Below are positions 1 to 11,725 of a DNA stretch of 64,000 nucleotides, in pieces. Source of the DNA: Stichopus chloronotus (taxonomy: Eukaryota > Echinodermata > Holothuroidea > Aspidochirotida > Stichopodidae); contig CM037832.1 of assembly GCA_021234535.1 (NCBI GenBank), forward strand, positions 9,307,575 through 9,371,574. Reading direction: 5' to 3'. A program made the translations under genes and the position numbers. The notes below the pieces were generated by a model. It saw nothing but the letters and a program-made list of their open reading frames with translations, was not told the DNA's origin and ran no database searches. Every line of letters starts with the position of its first letter. Position 1 is the stretch's first letter.

Positions 1-1988
1 AATTTGTGCGACATTTTCGATTCTTCTTTTGAAGTTTGCTTTGAATTTCTACTCACAGTGGAGTAGAATGGGTCCACTGCACTGGGTATACACTCAATTT
101 TCTGTAGATTATGCAGTATTCTCCAATGCTGGGAAATCACCCCAAATGTGGGTTTATCAATTGATGTGTTCAAAACCTTCTTCAAGGTATGGCATCACTC
201 GGAAAATTTTAAGCAAATTCTAGGACAGTACTCGATGAATACAGTCAAATGGGAATTGAATTTTTCTGTTGTATTTTTAAAATTAAGTTATTGCTTAGGA
301 AAAAAATGAGAATTTAGAAACTAATAATTCTGTTGATGCCTTATATATATACCATTGTATTTACACTGAGCGCACACACCATCTCTATGTGGTTCATTTA
401 TGTGAATGAGTCACTTCATTTGATTAGTAGGCTTTTAATACAGTATGTCCTGTCTCAGACAATGCTGTAGTTATCAATTTGTGGAAATTTATGTTCAGAA
501 ATGATGGTGAAATTATACACAGACAAAGTGAATGTGTCACAGTATTTGTTCATGGTTAGTGCTTTTTTTTGCAGGCAACACTTGCTGGATTTCTCAGCTG
601 GAACTTTTCTTTGTCAGTAAACATACTCAGGATGACCATTTGATGAAGTGATAAGTGAATGCTGATTTAATTGACTGAACTGCTATTTCTCATTTGTCTC
701 AGCTGTTAAATGCAGATTGAGGTCATTGATTGTGAACCAGGGTTTAATAGCTTTCTCAAAAATGTTTATTGTTACTGTATTCATGAGGAATGTTACCACC
801 TTATGACTCACTCCATAGAGTTTAGCAGCTGTAATTATAATAATATATAGGTTTAGAGAGTAAGAATAATAAGGTTGTGAGAAACGTTTGTTATCATACG
901 GTACTGCAATGAAGTACTGGATATTAACACCACGCCATTAATCTGATCTCAACTCGTACTAAGAAGTGCTGCAAGCACTGCTCTACATTTATGATGGAAT
1001 TAATGTTCATTTAATTTGTTTGAGACAGGTACAGTATCACACAAAACAACAGCAGAAATTAGCTTCTAAGAAAACATCTTCTAGCTCCTACAATGTTATT
1101 GGTCATCTCTCAGGCTAAATGAGGAAATTGTGCAGTTGAAACTGATTGCAAACGGATGAATAATTAAGGATGTGGGTGGTACTTCCTGCTTTTTCTCTAT
1201 CAGTTTCCATGGTTACTAAGAGTTATCTGAGACTTAATATTCTTAAGTGTGTAAACACAAAGGCCTTTGGTGCTGATAATAGCTACATTATCCTACTGCC
1301 CTTTCAGTGCAGGTATTAAAGTGTGTGATTACTTTGGCACTAGTTACCACTGTAGAGTATTTCAGAGGCTGTCTGTTTGGTGTGAAAGGCGATAAATCAA
1401 AGATGATTTGGTCATGATCCTGATGTCAGAATTAAATTGTATAGCACTTAGAGGAGGAAAAAGCTGTGTTAGTGCTAAATTCAGTATGGAGAAATTATGA
1501 GGTTGAAATTCAAGGAAAATAACTGCCAGTCAGTCCTGTAATATCACCAGTTTCAGTTTGGATTTATCGAGGAGATGGTCACATGAAATAGAAACTTGCT
1601 CGTTTGGGTGGTACTGTACAATACAGTATGTGCATGCTGCTTATTTCAGCATCTTTTTCCCTAACGATAACAACCTCCAGAAATGGTTCAGGTCCACGTA
1701 GATAAGTCTCGATTTATCCACAATGATGACAGACTGTTCCTGCCAGTAGATGACAATTTTGACATTCAGTATTCTAGAGCATTTCGATTCCACTCTCCCA
1801 GCTGGTCGTGAAACGTAACAGAAAATACAGCTTCCGCTATATCTGGTAGCACACATCTTCTGGAAAAAAGTCTACCGGAACATACAGTCAAACTGCCATA
1901 GAGTTGATTCTTTCCTGGTAAATCAATGACGTTTCTCTTTTATTATTTCCTGTATTTACCATTTACATCTTGTTTATATCCACAACAG
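1..1988. other. non-coding, probably intron of the 2-30 kb gene
   Basis: No exon here can be supported. Two short stretches look exon-like: one after a T-rich tract and AG near 575, one after CTCTCAG near 1113. The second reads as a short heptad-like peptide but meets a stop before any donor. Because the exon at 1989 begins with the last two bases of a split codon, the gene must have at least one exon further upstream, either in this stretch or beyond the left edge of the window. Confidence 0.5.
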
Positions 1989-2029
1989 GTCGGAGGAAGT
2001 TGCCCACGATCAGTCAAAATATCCATCAA
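1989..2029 (+). CDS. internal exon 1 (visible) of serine-rich gene
   Basis: This 41-nt exon follows CACAACAG and ends at a GTATGT donor. It enters with two bases of a split codon and then encodes RRKLPTISQNIHQ, ending in phase 0, which joins cleanly to the exon at 2113. It is too short to show any domain. Support comes from the canonical splice sites and the phase match with the next exon. The exact acceptor is less certain than the donor, because the upstream partner exon is not identified. Confidence 0.55.
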
Positions 2030-2112
2030 GTATGTTTTTCTTTCCAATAATGTGGTTCCAATTGCTCAGGTTACTTCATGTCCATATTTGTGATGTCATT
2101 TTTGTTTTCCAG

Positions 2113-2208
2113 GAAAAAGTGGTGAAGATGAGGACATCTGAAGCTCAGTATGATCCTAGGTGGAACAGATGTGACCAGGACACTCAGACTGAGATATCAG
2201 AACTATCG
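2113..2208 (+). CDS. internal exon 2 of serine-rich gene, TQT motif
   Basis: This 96-nt exon lies between TTTTCCAG and GTGAGA and is phase 0 at both ends, giving 32 residues. The peptide begins EKVVKMRTSEAQYDP, contains WNRCDQDTQTEISELS, and is polar. The TQT core inside DQDTQTE has the form bound by dynein light chain LC8 (consensus around xxTQT); whether it binds is inference. A similar DxxTQTE stretch occurs, from memory, in CCSER coiled-coil serine-rich proteins, which is only a weak family hint. Codon use and splice signals make this one of the more secure exons of the gene. Confidence 0.72.
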
Positions 2209-5200
2209 GTGAGATTCTCTTTGGGATTAGACAATTATCATGTGATCATGTCATAGTTATGATATAACACTGGGAGTTGCTGTTCAAAGGGGCATCTTGA
2301 GTTGATTTGTAAACTTCACAATTTTTGTTTTTTACCAAACCTGTTGAGTTTCCCTCACATACTAATAACAAGTGGTCAAAGTAAGAGGATCCCCATCTGT
2401 CACATGCAAATAAAGATGAGAGAGTGAGTAATTAACAATTCAATTTGGGTTTCGAAAATTGTTGACCAGACACTTTTCACATTAATGCTTTTTCATATGC
2501 ATACTGTACATGCCATTTCAATCCAAGGCCAACAGTTAATTCAATTTTGACACTTTCCTACAGTATCTGTTGGGTGTGATAGGCTTCTTGACTAACCTAT
2601 TAAAGTTAATTATAAACATTCTTATGTGGGTATACAGTAGTACAGGGTGCTATGTGCTATGGTCACAATTTCATTGATAAACTGCTTGAATATTTTGAGT
2701 GAGAACATACTGTCAACCTGAAAATGTGGTTCCCTCTGTATTCCATGTATGCAATTCCTAACAGCGTTTTCTTCTTCAGCTCGATTTCCTCACTGGTGAT
2801 CACAATCAGTTGTATATGCACAATTACAGATGTGAATGCAACTACTGTGTGATGATGATCTGGGAGAAATCTTAGGGCTGTTCTGCTTTTTCTGTGATGA
2901 TGATGATAATGATGATGATGACGACGACGATGATGATGGTGATGACAATGCTGATGGTGATGACAATGCTGATGGTGATGATGATGGTGATGACAATGCT
3001 GATGATGATGATGGTGATGATGAGGATGATGGTGGTGATGGTGATGATGATGAAGATGGTGATGATGATGATGATGAGGATGATGGTGGTGATGATGATG
3101 ATGGTGATGATGAGGATGATGGTGGTGATGGTGATGATGATGATGATGAAGATGGTGATGATGATGATGATGATGAGGATGATGGTGGTGATGATGATGA
3201 TGATGAGGATGATGGTGGTGATGATGATGATGATGATGATGATGAAGATGGTGATGGTGATGGTGATGGTAGTGATGGTGATGGAGATGATGAGGATGGT
3301 GGTGGTGATGATGATGATGGTGGTGATGGGGGTGATGATGATGGTGATGAGGATGATAGCAAGCACTTACAACATTTGAGCTATAAATACAACATTTTCT
3401 TGTGAATACCTGAAACAGTGAGCATGGGAGTGGTGGAAATTTGATGCAACCATCACCCTGTAAATTACAGGACAAGCGATAGGTGTCCCTGCACAGGGAA
3501 CTAGTTATTGTCACTGGTGAGTTGATGAATCCCACCTCTCCAGTATAGGAATCTATGTTCTAACCCTACTGGATAAGTCATTCATTCATGTTGTGAAAAT
3601 ATTACCATCACATTCTCTGTCATTATTTCTCTGATGTATGAATAAAATGGCCATTACTCCAGTGCTAAGCAAAAAAACTGAACAGTTCACGCTGTGCAGT
3701 GCAGTACATTAAAGTTGTCTTCAGACCCTTTAAACTGATTGATTTACTAGGAGTTGGCATTTTGCTGCAGAAGGAATTGTAGCCTCTATCGGGGCCTGAA
3801 GGATGTCGTAGCCGCTCATATAATTTCCTGGATAGTGTCAAGATACAAAGTAACAGTTTGCTATTGATACAGTCATTTGCTCAGAATGAAGTGGTACGTT
3901 ACCCATCAAATTAGGTGCAAAGAGTTCTGCAAAGTAGGTTGAGCGCTCTTTGCACCTTGGACAGAGGAACTGAAAACAAATTTACACCATGATCATCGTC
4001 CCTACAAGCTCTGTTATGTTAGGTTATCTTCAGATCACATTTAGGCCAACTCCTGGGATTACTGGTGGTTACACATGGATGTGCCCAGATTATTTTCTCA
4101 ATTGATTAGTGAGCTTTTAAGCCCTCCTGAGGTGAATAATCTTGACATGCTATTGAAGTTTATAATTTTTAGAAGGTTTTGTTTTGTTAGTGTGTGCTTG
4201 TTTTTTTATTTAATAGCAGGTCATGCAAGGATTATTTTATTTTTTTGGTATCCTCTCTGTGATGACACAAGGTCAACCGACACTGCAAAATGCATTTTGG
4301 TTTAGTACAACTGATTGCTACATTTTGGTGATGGTGAGAAATTCAATGTTGACGCAATGGAGACTTGATTATTCATAGACAAACTGATTGGACAGTGATA
4401 CATGGTAACCGATAGTCAGCATAGAATTATGTAGTGCAGTGACTCAAATAGGAAATGCTGATCAGACTGATAAATATGGGTGAAGTGCAATTTCATAAAC
4501 GAATGCATCTTAAGAACAGTTTGACACTGAAGTGCACTATCCATTGTGAGCCCATTCACAGTTGACCCCCAAGTGTCAGGTCTGATTCTCTGTAGCCAGT
4601 TCAGAACCTGTATTTTGGACACCCATTCTAGATCAGGCTCAAAGAATGATGGTAACTACAGAACCACTCTTGGAGTTTGGTTTGTTTAGGACAGGTATTG
4701 AAATTTCCTGTATTTTTTTTTTTGTATACCGTGCTTGACCCTCAAGTATGATCTGGTTGCAGAATAAGTGTGATTGGAAGTTAAAATGTGGTCTGCTATC
4801 CTGATGTGACGTTTATGTTGAGAACTGTATCTCAGGTCCATGTAGGTCTAGACCATGGAAATAGATGAAAAAGAGTGACGTCGTAGAACAGCAATAAGTG
4901 AAGGGTGAGTGGCAAAAGGCATCCTCATGAAACTGCGTAACACGAATCCAACCGAAATATTTAGGATAATATAATATGCAAACAGCAGCAGTATGTTGGA
5001 ATGCAGTTTTCCTTGGATATTATCAGTTATCTTAAGTTAAAAAGTCAAACAGTTGCATTTACTTCTATTTCCCCAAAGGTGTAGTTGGCATCAAATGAAC
5101 AAATTCTCAGGTGGTAGGTACATTTCCTATGGCAAATGTTGCAGGCAGAGTTGCTTTACAATACAAGCAAGAATGCTGTCTATTATTGGTCAGTTTCATT

Positions 5201-5410
5201 TGTTCAGTGGGTGAGTAGGTAGCCTGATGTCATTCTGGTTTTTCTATTTCTATGGTCTAGACTCACCAATGCAACCATCTGTCCATCCATTTGTTCATCC
5301 TATGACACGTTCATTTATCCACCCATTTATTCACCCCTTTAAAATACATGTTCTTAATTGAGTTACATTTATTTCAACATCATTTCTTTGTGTGCCGTGT
5401 TTCTCCTCAG
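2209..5410 (+). other. intron with GAT repeat array
   Basis: A 3.2-kb phase 0 intron from GTGAGA to CTCCTCAG. It holds the GAT trinucleotide array at about 2895-3358 and otherwise unremarkable AT-rich sequence. No further exon is supported in it. Confidence 0.6.
2895..3358 (+). repeat. GAT/ATC trinucleotide array with higher-order units
   Basis: About 460 bp of nearly uninterrupted GAT triplets with GGT, GAG, GAA and GAC variants. The unit GAGGATGATGGTGGTGAT recurs near 3022, 3076, 3112, 3175 and 3205, at spacings that are all multiples of three (54, 36, 63, 30), so block duplication has acted on top of slippage. Triplet periodicity keeps several frames open and produces spurious Asp-, Met-, His-, Ser- and Ile-rich open frames on both strands. 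It lies inside an intron and is not treated as coding. Confidence 0.95.
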
Positions 5411-5497
5411 AGTTCTTCGTCTGTCAGCGTGGCTGCGGTGCAGTGTAACCTACACCCAGAGAAACTCACATGTGGAAGTCAATATGAAAAACCAAGG
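5411..5497 (+). CDS. internal exon 3 of serine-rich gene
   Basis: This 87-nt exon follows TTTCTCCTCAG and ends before GTATAAAT. It is phase 0 at both ends and encodes 29 residues starting SSSSVSVAAVQCNLHP and ending CGSQYEKPR. It has two cysteines and no recognised domain. It joins in frame to the exons at 2113 and 8333. The donor GTATAA is weaker than consensus, so the exact right boundary is slightly less sure than the left. Confidence 0.65.
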
Positions 5498-8332
5498 GTA
5501 TAAATACTAAGTCAATTGACTTATTTTTAGACAATTTGTATGAGGACTATTATGCCATCCTACAATGGGAACAACGAGTTAATTATTACATTGACTACTT
5601 ATGAAAATTTAAGATTGCTGAAGTATACTCAGTGTACTTTCTTTCTGCGTACTTTTTTAACAACTGATGGAGGAGAAGAAATATGGCACTAAACCAATAC
5701 TTCATGAAGTTCTTCCTGAAAGCTTTTTTCTCCCCTTTCTGTTGCACCCTGCTCAAGTTCTGATGACATTTTCGCAAACATGCAAAGGTGGTGAAATGGT
5801 ACAATCACGGAAACAAACTTGTTTAAACATTTTAATCCCTGGGTTCTTGTGACAAACAACAGTTTCAATTTTCAGTTTCACATCCCTCTCACTAATTTGT
5901 GCAAAACAACACAATTAGAAGGAATCATACCATCTGGGAATGGCGTACAGTTTTGATTAAATACTGGAAAGAGCCTCTTTTGTCGATGTAAACATTGTGG
6001 GGCATACATTTTGAGATAAAAGGTACACTTTTTCAACAGAGGCACTGACAACATTTGAGGTCGTAAGTAATGATGTATGTCTGCAAAATGTCATTTATGT
6101 CAAGGTTAAGTGGTAGAGCCTCTTTCATGTTCATAAACAGTGGGGGATTTTCATTGGATGCTGATAGTATGAAGTTTTTTTATATCAGAGTTGCCGAAAT
6201 GTTATTAGAATCTGTACGTACAATATCAAAAAGCAAGTCCGTGCTGAAAATCCATGCATTGTCATTGACTTTGCATGAAAGGATAGTTATCAAACAGTGA
6301 AGAGATTTTAAAGCTCGAATATGAGTTATACTCACAATGGCCTGGTCATCTACCTTTGTTCTTCGTCAGTGTTTTAGGGAAGATAAAGCAGGGGAAAATA
6401 TTACTGCCACAAAAACTGAAAGAGAACTAGCCACTCATCAGTAATGTTCCAGATGTTTGAATGTGAAGTTTTCTCAACATGTTTTGTTGGCCCTACAAAA
6501 GTCAGGCCCTCCAGGAAAGCATTAGCAGTCAGTCACCGTGACTTGATTTAAATCAGGACAGATCGATGGAAATTTGTATGAATATTCATGTATGCAAAAA
6601 TGGGATTTAAAGAAACTGTTTTTTGTAGTGACAGTGACATATCATTCTACACAATTTTAATTTCACTGACAGATTTTTAACTCATATTTCAGTTATAATG
6701 GCAAATGTATGAAACATGTGTGCCAATGTGCAGGACCTCATCCAGCTTCGGACATTTTTCTATGATTTAGGTCTAAGTCTTCTCAAGCTTTATGGAATAA
6801 TTTGTATGCAGGTTCCTTCAAGATCAGTTTGACGCCTTCTGTAAATAAGTCATCTTTGACCAACTTTCTAATGACCTTGATTTTTTCACTCAAAATTTTC
6901 CTAGGTGTAGATAAAAATAGCATTTTTAACTCCCATCTCCCTAAAGTTAGTGTGGTCATGCAACTTTTAAAGTTATGAACAGTATTCTTTCGAACCTTCT
7001 CTCCCTGTCAAAGGTGGAGGGTAATTCCAAAATGTATCCATCTATCCTAAGCTCTACAGACTATCAAAAATATGAAAAAATGGAAAAACGAAACCAATAA
7101 AATATCATTATTGCAGTTTTGTGACAGTTTTGTATAATTTCCACAAAGTACCATATCTCTGTTTGGGAGTTCTCCACGAGCATCTCTGTTGCTGATACTC
7201 AGCTTCTCAGATGACTATACGTATACACTGCGTCAGAGCTTGCCATGCAGTCGTTACAGGGTTTGCATGCATATCCTGACAACGATAGTCGCATCCTCAC
7301 TTCGGTTTTATCAGCCAGGAAACTGAGGATCACGTCATCAAATTTAGATTGTTAGAAGTACTCTTTGTTTAAACAATTGAGATTTCCTCTTTGGTGTTCA
7401 GTGTCATGATAAACACCTGTATTAGATTATGTTGCAGATCAAGAAATAATTAAGTCATGGTCTGGCAGGTAAACTGCGTTGCAGTCGTCATGTGTCCTAA
7501 ATTCTGCTGTAGCTGCGGCTGAATGACCTTTTCAGGTTGGGGCATCATGCTTCAGTGGGCAAAGTGTGGCAGTTTTTGACCCCCCTGCTTACTTGCTTTG
7601 GCAGGATTTAGTTTTCAATAGCCTGTGAATGCAACAAGACATTCTCTTGAGGAAGATAATATTTAGAGTGGTCTGACCAATTTTCTTCAAGATGGTCTTG
7701 TTGCCTTTCCAAAATTATTCTACAAGTTACAGTGTTGTAACATTGTTCCTTGTCTGCAGTGTGATTCTCATAGCATTTGCATGATTAAAACTTGTTCCCT
7801 CCAACCTCAGTCTCTGCATTGGCATATTACTTGCATTTTGTCCCACCAAACAAACTTTTTGGCTCATTCCTGGATTTTGCCAATGTAGCTTCTGCTACAT
7901 GATGAAAGGTTCAAAGGAGTAAAACTAAAAGTGCCCGACATTGTACCAATGTTCATTTACACAACCAAGCTTCAACAGACCAAGTGATGCATCCATAGTT
8001 GCTGTGCATGTACTGAAACTGGTCTGTCTACAGATGTGAGACTGAATGTTGTAATTACCATGTCCACATGTAGACACTTTTGCCAGTCTGTCTACAAATC
8101 AAAGACTTAATGTTGTCAACATGCTTTACGTTCTTTCCTTCTAGTCTTCTGCAAACCCAAAGACTGAATTTTGCATAAGCTGTGTTTTTAGAAGTAATTA
8201 ACTGCATTTATCAGCATAAGATTTAGGGTAATATTTAGCCACGGTTTCCATGACTTTTTGTCACAGACAGTCGTTCATGTTCAAGTCTGTGCTTTTCTGT
8301 GGTAATGCCTTCCATGTTTCACTTCACCACAG
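5498..8332 (+). other. intron, no further exon seen
   Basis: A 2.8-kb phase 0 intron ending in CTTCACCACAG. It is AT-rich with scattered short open frames but none with paired splice signals and coding character. No transposon end or tandem repeat was identified. Confidence 0.5.
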
Positions 8333-8410
8333 GAACTACCAAAGCCGTCTAAAATTGCAGCTCCTGCCAGCAAGCTGACTAAGCCACGTACCACTCAACA
8401 CAGTTCAAAG
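8333..8410 (+). CDS. internal exon 4 of serine-rich gene, basic Pro/Lys patch
   Basis: This 78-nt exon lies between CTTCACCACAG and the strong donor GTAAGT. It is phase 0 at both ends and gives 26 residues, beginning ELPKPSKIAAPASKL and ending TQHSSK. The alternating Lys/Pro/Ser composition is typical of microtubule-binding linkers and of plus-end-tracking proteins, but no complete SxIP motif is present, so that role is inference. It continues directly in frame into the large exon at 28274. Confidence 0.72.
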
Positions 8411-8695
8411 GTAAGTCACTTGTCTGCAGTTCAACTGTTCAATGATCTATGTGAGTCATATCCATGATGGTTTAAAGATCACTTGATAACAATCATCCAC
8501 TTCACAGTGAAGAGAAGTGATCTCACATTACAACAATGGAATAGAAAGGTCATAGGTAGCTCTTCTTTGTTTACCCCGTATCTTGCTACTCTGCAAAACA
8601 AGAGATCAACGAAACCTCGGGAAGGAATCGACCCGACGTCTCTCTGAAGTTGGATTGGGGTGAAAGCACCTGAAAAGTCTTGATGAAAACTTCTT

Positions 8696-8731
8696 CCTCA
8701 TCGTCATCATCATCTTCATCATCATCATCCG
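8696..8731 (+). repeat. ATC trinucleotide microsatellite
   Basis: A short run of TCATC/TTCATC triplets, the complement of the motif in the large GAT array at 2.9 kb. Confidence 0.8.
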
Positions 8732-11419
8732 TCCATGTGGGATGTGGGCATTGTTGTTTTCCCCAGGCATCCTTGTCTTAATAGAAAGTTAGCAATAACA
8801 GACAAAAAAGCCCAAGTAAGAACATAAAGCAAGAACCTAAGTGCTTGGACATACTTGCTGTAGAAAGACATGTACATTACATAGCTGAACTGTGTCTCAG
8901 GTTGGTATAAGCAAACATGTTATAGAGTAGATGGCACTAGAATGAGTGCAGTACTGCTTCCTCCCAAAAAGATGTCAGCGCCACTTCGATTATATCAGAA
9001 TTTTCATGTTTGTGGAACAGTTTTATAACGTTATTTTTGGTACTTCCCTGTAACTAACATCTTTCCTTTGCCTCCTCATTAGCAATTGTTCTTATCAAAA
9101 TTTATGTTTTTGTCCAATCTAATGCTATTGATGGTTTTTTCACTTGTTTCCCTGAAAATATCTTTCATCTGAAATCTCCCTTAGACTTGAGCTTTCATGT
9201 TTGGGAAACATTTGGCGGTGATATACGGCAACACTTTGCGTTTTCTAAAAGTATGTAATTGTTGAAATAGTGTTTGACTTAGCAGACACCTTGCCTGAAT
9301 TTTTGTGTCATGTAGCGCAGGTCAAATGGTAGTTGGTAGGTGCCTCATATTTAATGCCCACCAGAAATAAAGTATTGAAGATGGTTATGCAATATCAGAG
9401 TGAAATGTATCTGGTCCTAAATCATTGAAATAGAACTTCCAAGCATTATATTCAGACACAAAATCAGCAAAGTTTACAACATGATGTGGCATTTATGGCA
9501 GACCGTAAACATGGCCTAGTTTGTATTTTGTGAACAATCAACAGTAACCTCTGCATGCATGTATACTGTTCCTAATTTCTAGGTCTGCAACTATTGGTAG
9601 AATGTGATAACTCACATACAGAGCGACTATAGCAAAGGTCTCAATTCTTACATGTACACACACACTTTGGGGTGTAAACACTCTGCTCAAACATACCATA
9701 TAATAAAGAGGGTTTTTAAATGACTCATTATCACAGTTTTCAAGGAGGGCTGCTATAAATGTGTGCTCACACTACAGTAAATGCAGTTCTATGACAATAC
9801 TGAAGTCAAGTTTTTGGTGTCCTCAGTGCCAATTATCAAACATTGTTTGTGTTCTCATAGTAAAATGTGAACTGTTGTGGGAAACATGTTTACTGTTGCA
9901 CTTTGTTATCTCTTTCATTTCTTTCTTTAGCTGCAGTAATATTACTTATAAGATGCTTCAACCATGTGATCTGATTTGAGCATGTTTAAGTCACTGTTGG
10001 ACAATTTTTCATTGCAACAAACTCACATGAGGCCATAAAATCAGGCTTAATGAAATCATTTTGTATGCAGCTGCAAGGGATGAACGTAGAGCAAATGTAA
10101 ATCCAAAACACTGAATCGCAAAATTCATGTTTCACAAGCTACCAAAAAAAGAATCTTTGTGACCTGGACACAGCAGCAGCTGGATGCCAGGCTCCAAGGT
10201 CTCTATTAAAAATATCCCAAACAGGATACATTCCAGGTTTCAACGAAACTGTCAGCTTTATGCAGTCTCCATAAAAATTAGTGAAGCATTCAACAATGAG
10301 AGATCCTACTTTCATTTGCATGACCGCTGTTTATCATTGTATTTGAGATAATAAAAAGTTACCTCCTGTAAAAGTCCTACATTCATCCCAAAATGAACAT
10401 ATGTTTTGCACTTTATGAAACCAAAGGGTCTTTTGAGTAAGCTCATGTCCTTCCATGTTGTCGTGGCTGTACTATTTTCCAAATTCTCGGAAATCGAATG
10501 GTCTACTATATTACCAGTCCTTCCTCACATAGCTTTGAAGCATCAGTTAGATTTTTCTTTCTGATTGCAGTGATATTCTAGAATCACAGACGTGCTTGTC
10601 CATATTGTATTTTTCCAAAAAGAAACCAGTCACATCTCTTTCGACTGGTGTGTGACCTCCGTAATCTTTGATCTCAGATTTCTCTAGAATTTTCGAAAGT
10701 TTGAGCTGTTTTGTACAAATCAGCCCTGGGACCATGGTCAAATCTTGAATGTCTCACAGAGGTGGCATGCTCAGACTTGCTGTATGCGTAGCGCTGTTCA
10801 GGTTCAGCCGTTGTCCCAGGATACAAAATTTAGAGGCTCCCTTTGGTATTGTATAAAATATGGCAGCTTTTAAACAAAGGTGAAGATTCTCCATGTTTTC
10901 ATTTTAAGAAGCCAGAGCTGACTGGCAAGCCATTAATGATCATGCTAGTTTACCATGAAATGGCCCCTTGCAGATGTGCACACTTCAATAAATGTTGGAT
11001 ATATGGGCCTTTGATCAAGTTTCTTCACTGCAGACAGGAAAGGAGAACATTTGGGTCAAAGGAGTCAGAAAATCAGTATCACATGAGTTGCTGCAAAATG
11101 TCTGTAAAAGTCTGGAAGGGGCATTTCTTGACATTAAGCTAGTGGTTAAATAAGTTACAGTTTTGAATCCCCATTCTGTTATTTTAATACATTACCTTTA
11201 TTAGTGATAACTTCACTGATCTGTCCCCACAATATGGTACTCCTTTTGTCCATATTTTGATATTTGCCAAAAATTGCAAGAATGTGTGAGGAAATTTAGT
11301 CCAATCGAATAATCTTCTCGCTTCTTGCCTCCAAAATCGACAAGTGCAGGCTGTTGGTGGGAAGGAGTCTTGATATGCTTTGGAAACAGTTTTATGATTC
11401 TGTCCACCAGTGCTTATTC

Positions 11420-11725
11420 TTTGTCAGATCAATCACTGTCATTCTGTTGATCAAAGTTATCACTTTCTTTGTGGATCAATCTTTTATTTAACAGGTCACT
11501 TTGATCATTTTGTTGATCATTTTTATTATTCTGTTAACCAGTATTTTATTTCACAGATTTTGTCATGTTGTTGATCAAGGTTGCTATTCTGTGAATGAGT
11601 GTATTTGTTCCAGAGATCGGTGCAATCAATAAATCTGATCAGTTGCGATCATTCTATGGATAACGATTATTTCACTGATCAGTGCGATTGTTGGCTCTTG
11701 ATCGGCCTGATTATCCTATCGATTT
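11420..11725. repeat. degenerate minisatellite rich in TGATCA
   Basis: About 300 bp in which diverged copies of a unit of roughly 45-50 bp can be read, containing TTCTGTTGATCA and ATTATTCTGT-like segments. About a dozen GATC sites occur, several inside the palindrome TGATCA. Unit boundaries are blurred by divergence. Confidence 0.6.

Noticed and set aside
575..617. Possible exon after a T-rich tract and GCAG, ending before GTAAAC
   Set aside because: Splice-like ends exist, but the short hydrophobic peptide does not resemble the rest of the gene and no phase partner can be named.
1113..1157. Coiled-coil-like peptide LNEEIVQLKLIANG after CTCTCAG
   Set aside because: The frame meets TGA before any usable donor, so it cannot be an internal exon as it stands.
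2663..3535. 290-codon His-rich minus-strand frame, and the overlapping Asp-, Met-, Ser- and Ile-rich frames
   Set aside because: All arise from the GAT triplet array; there is no independent coding signal and the array lies inside an intron of the plus-strand gene.
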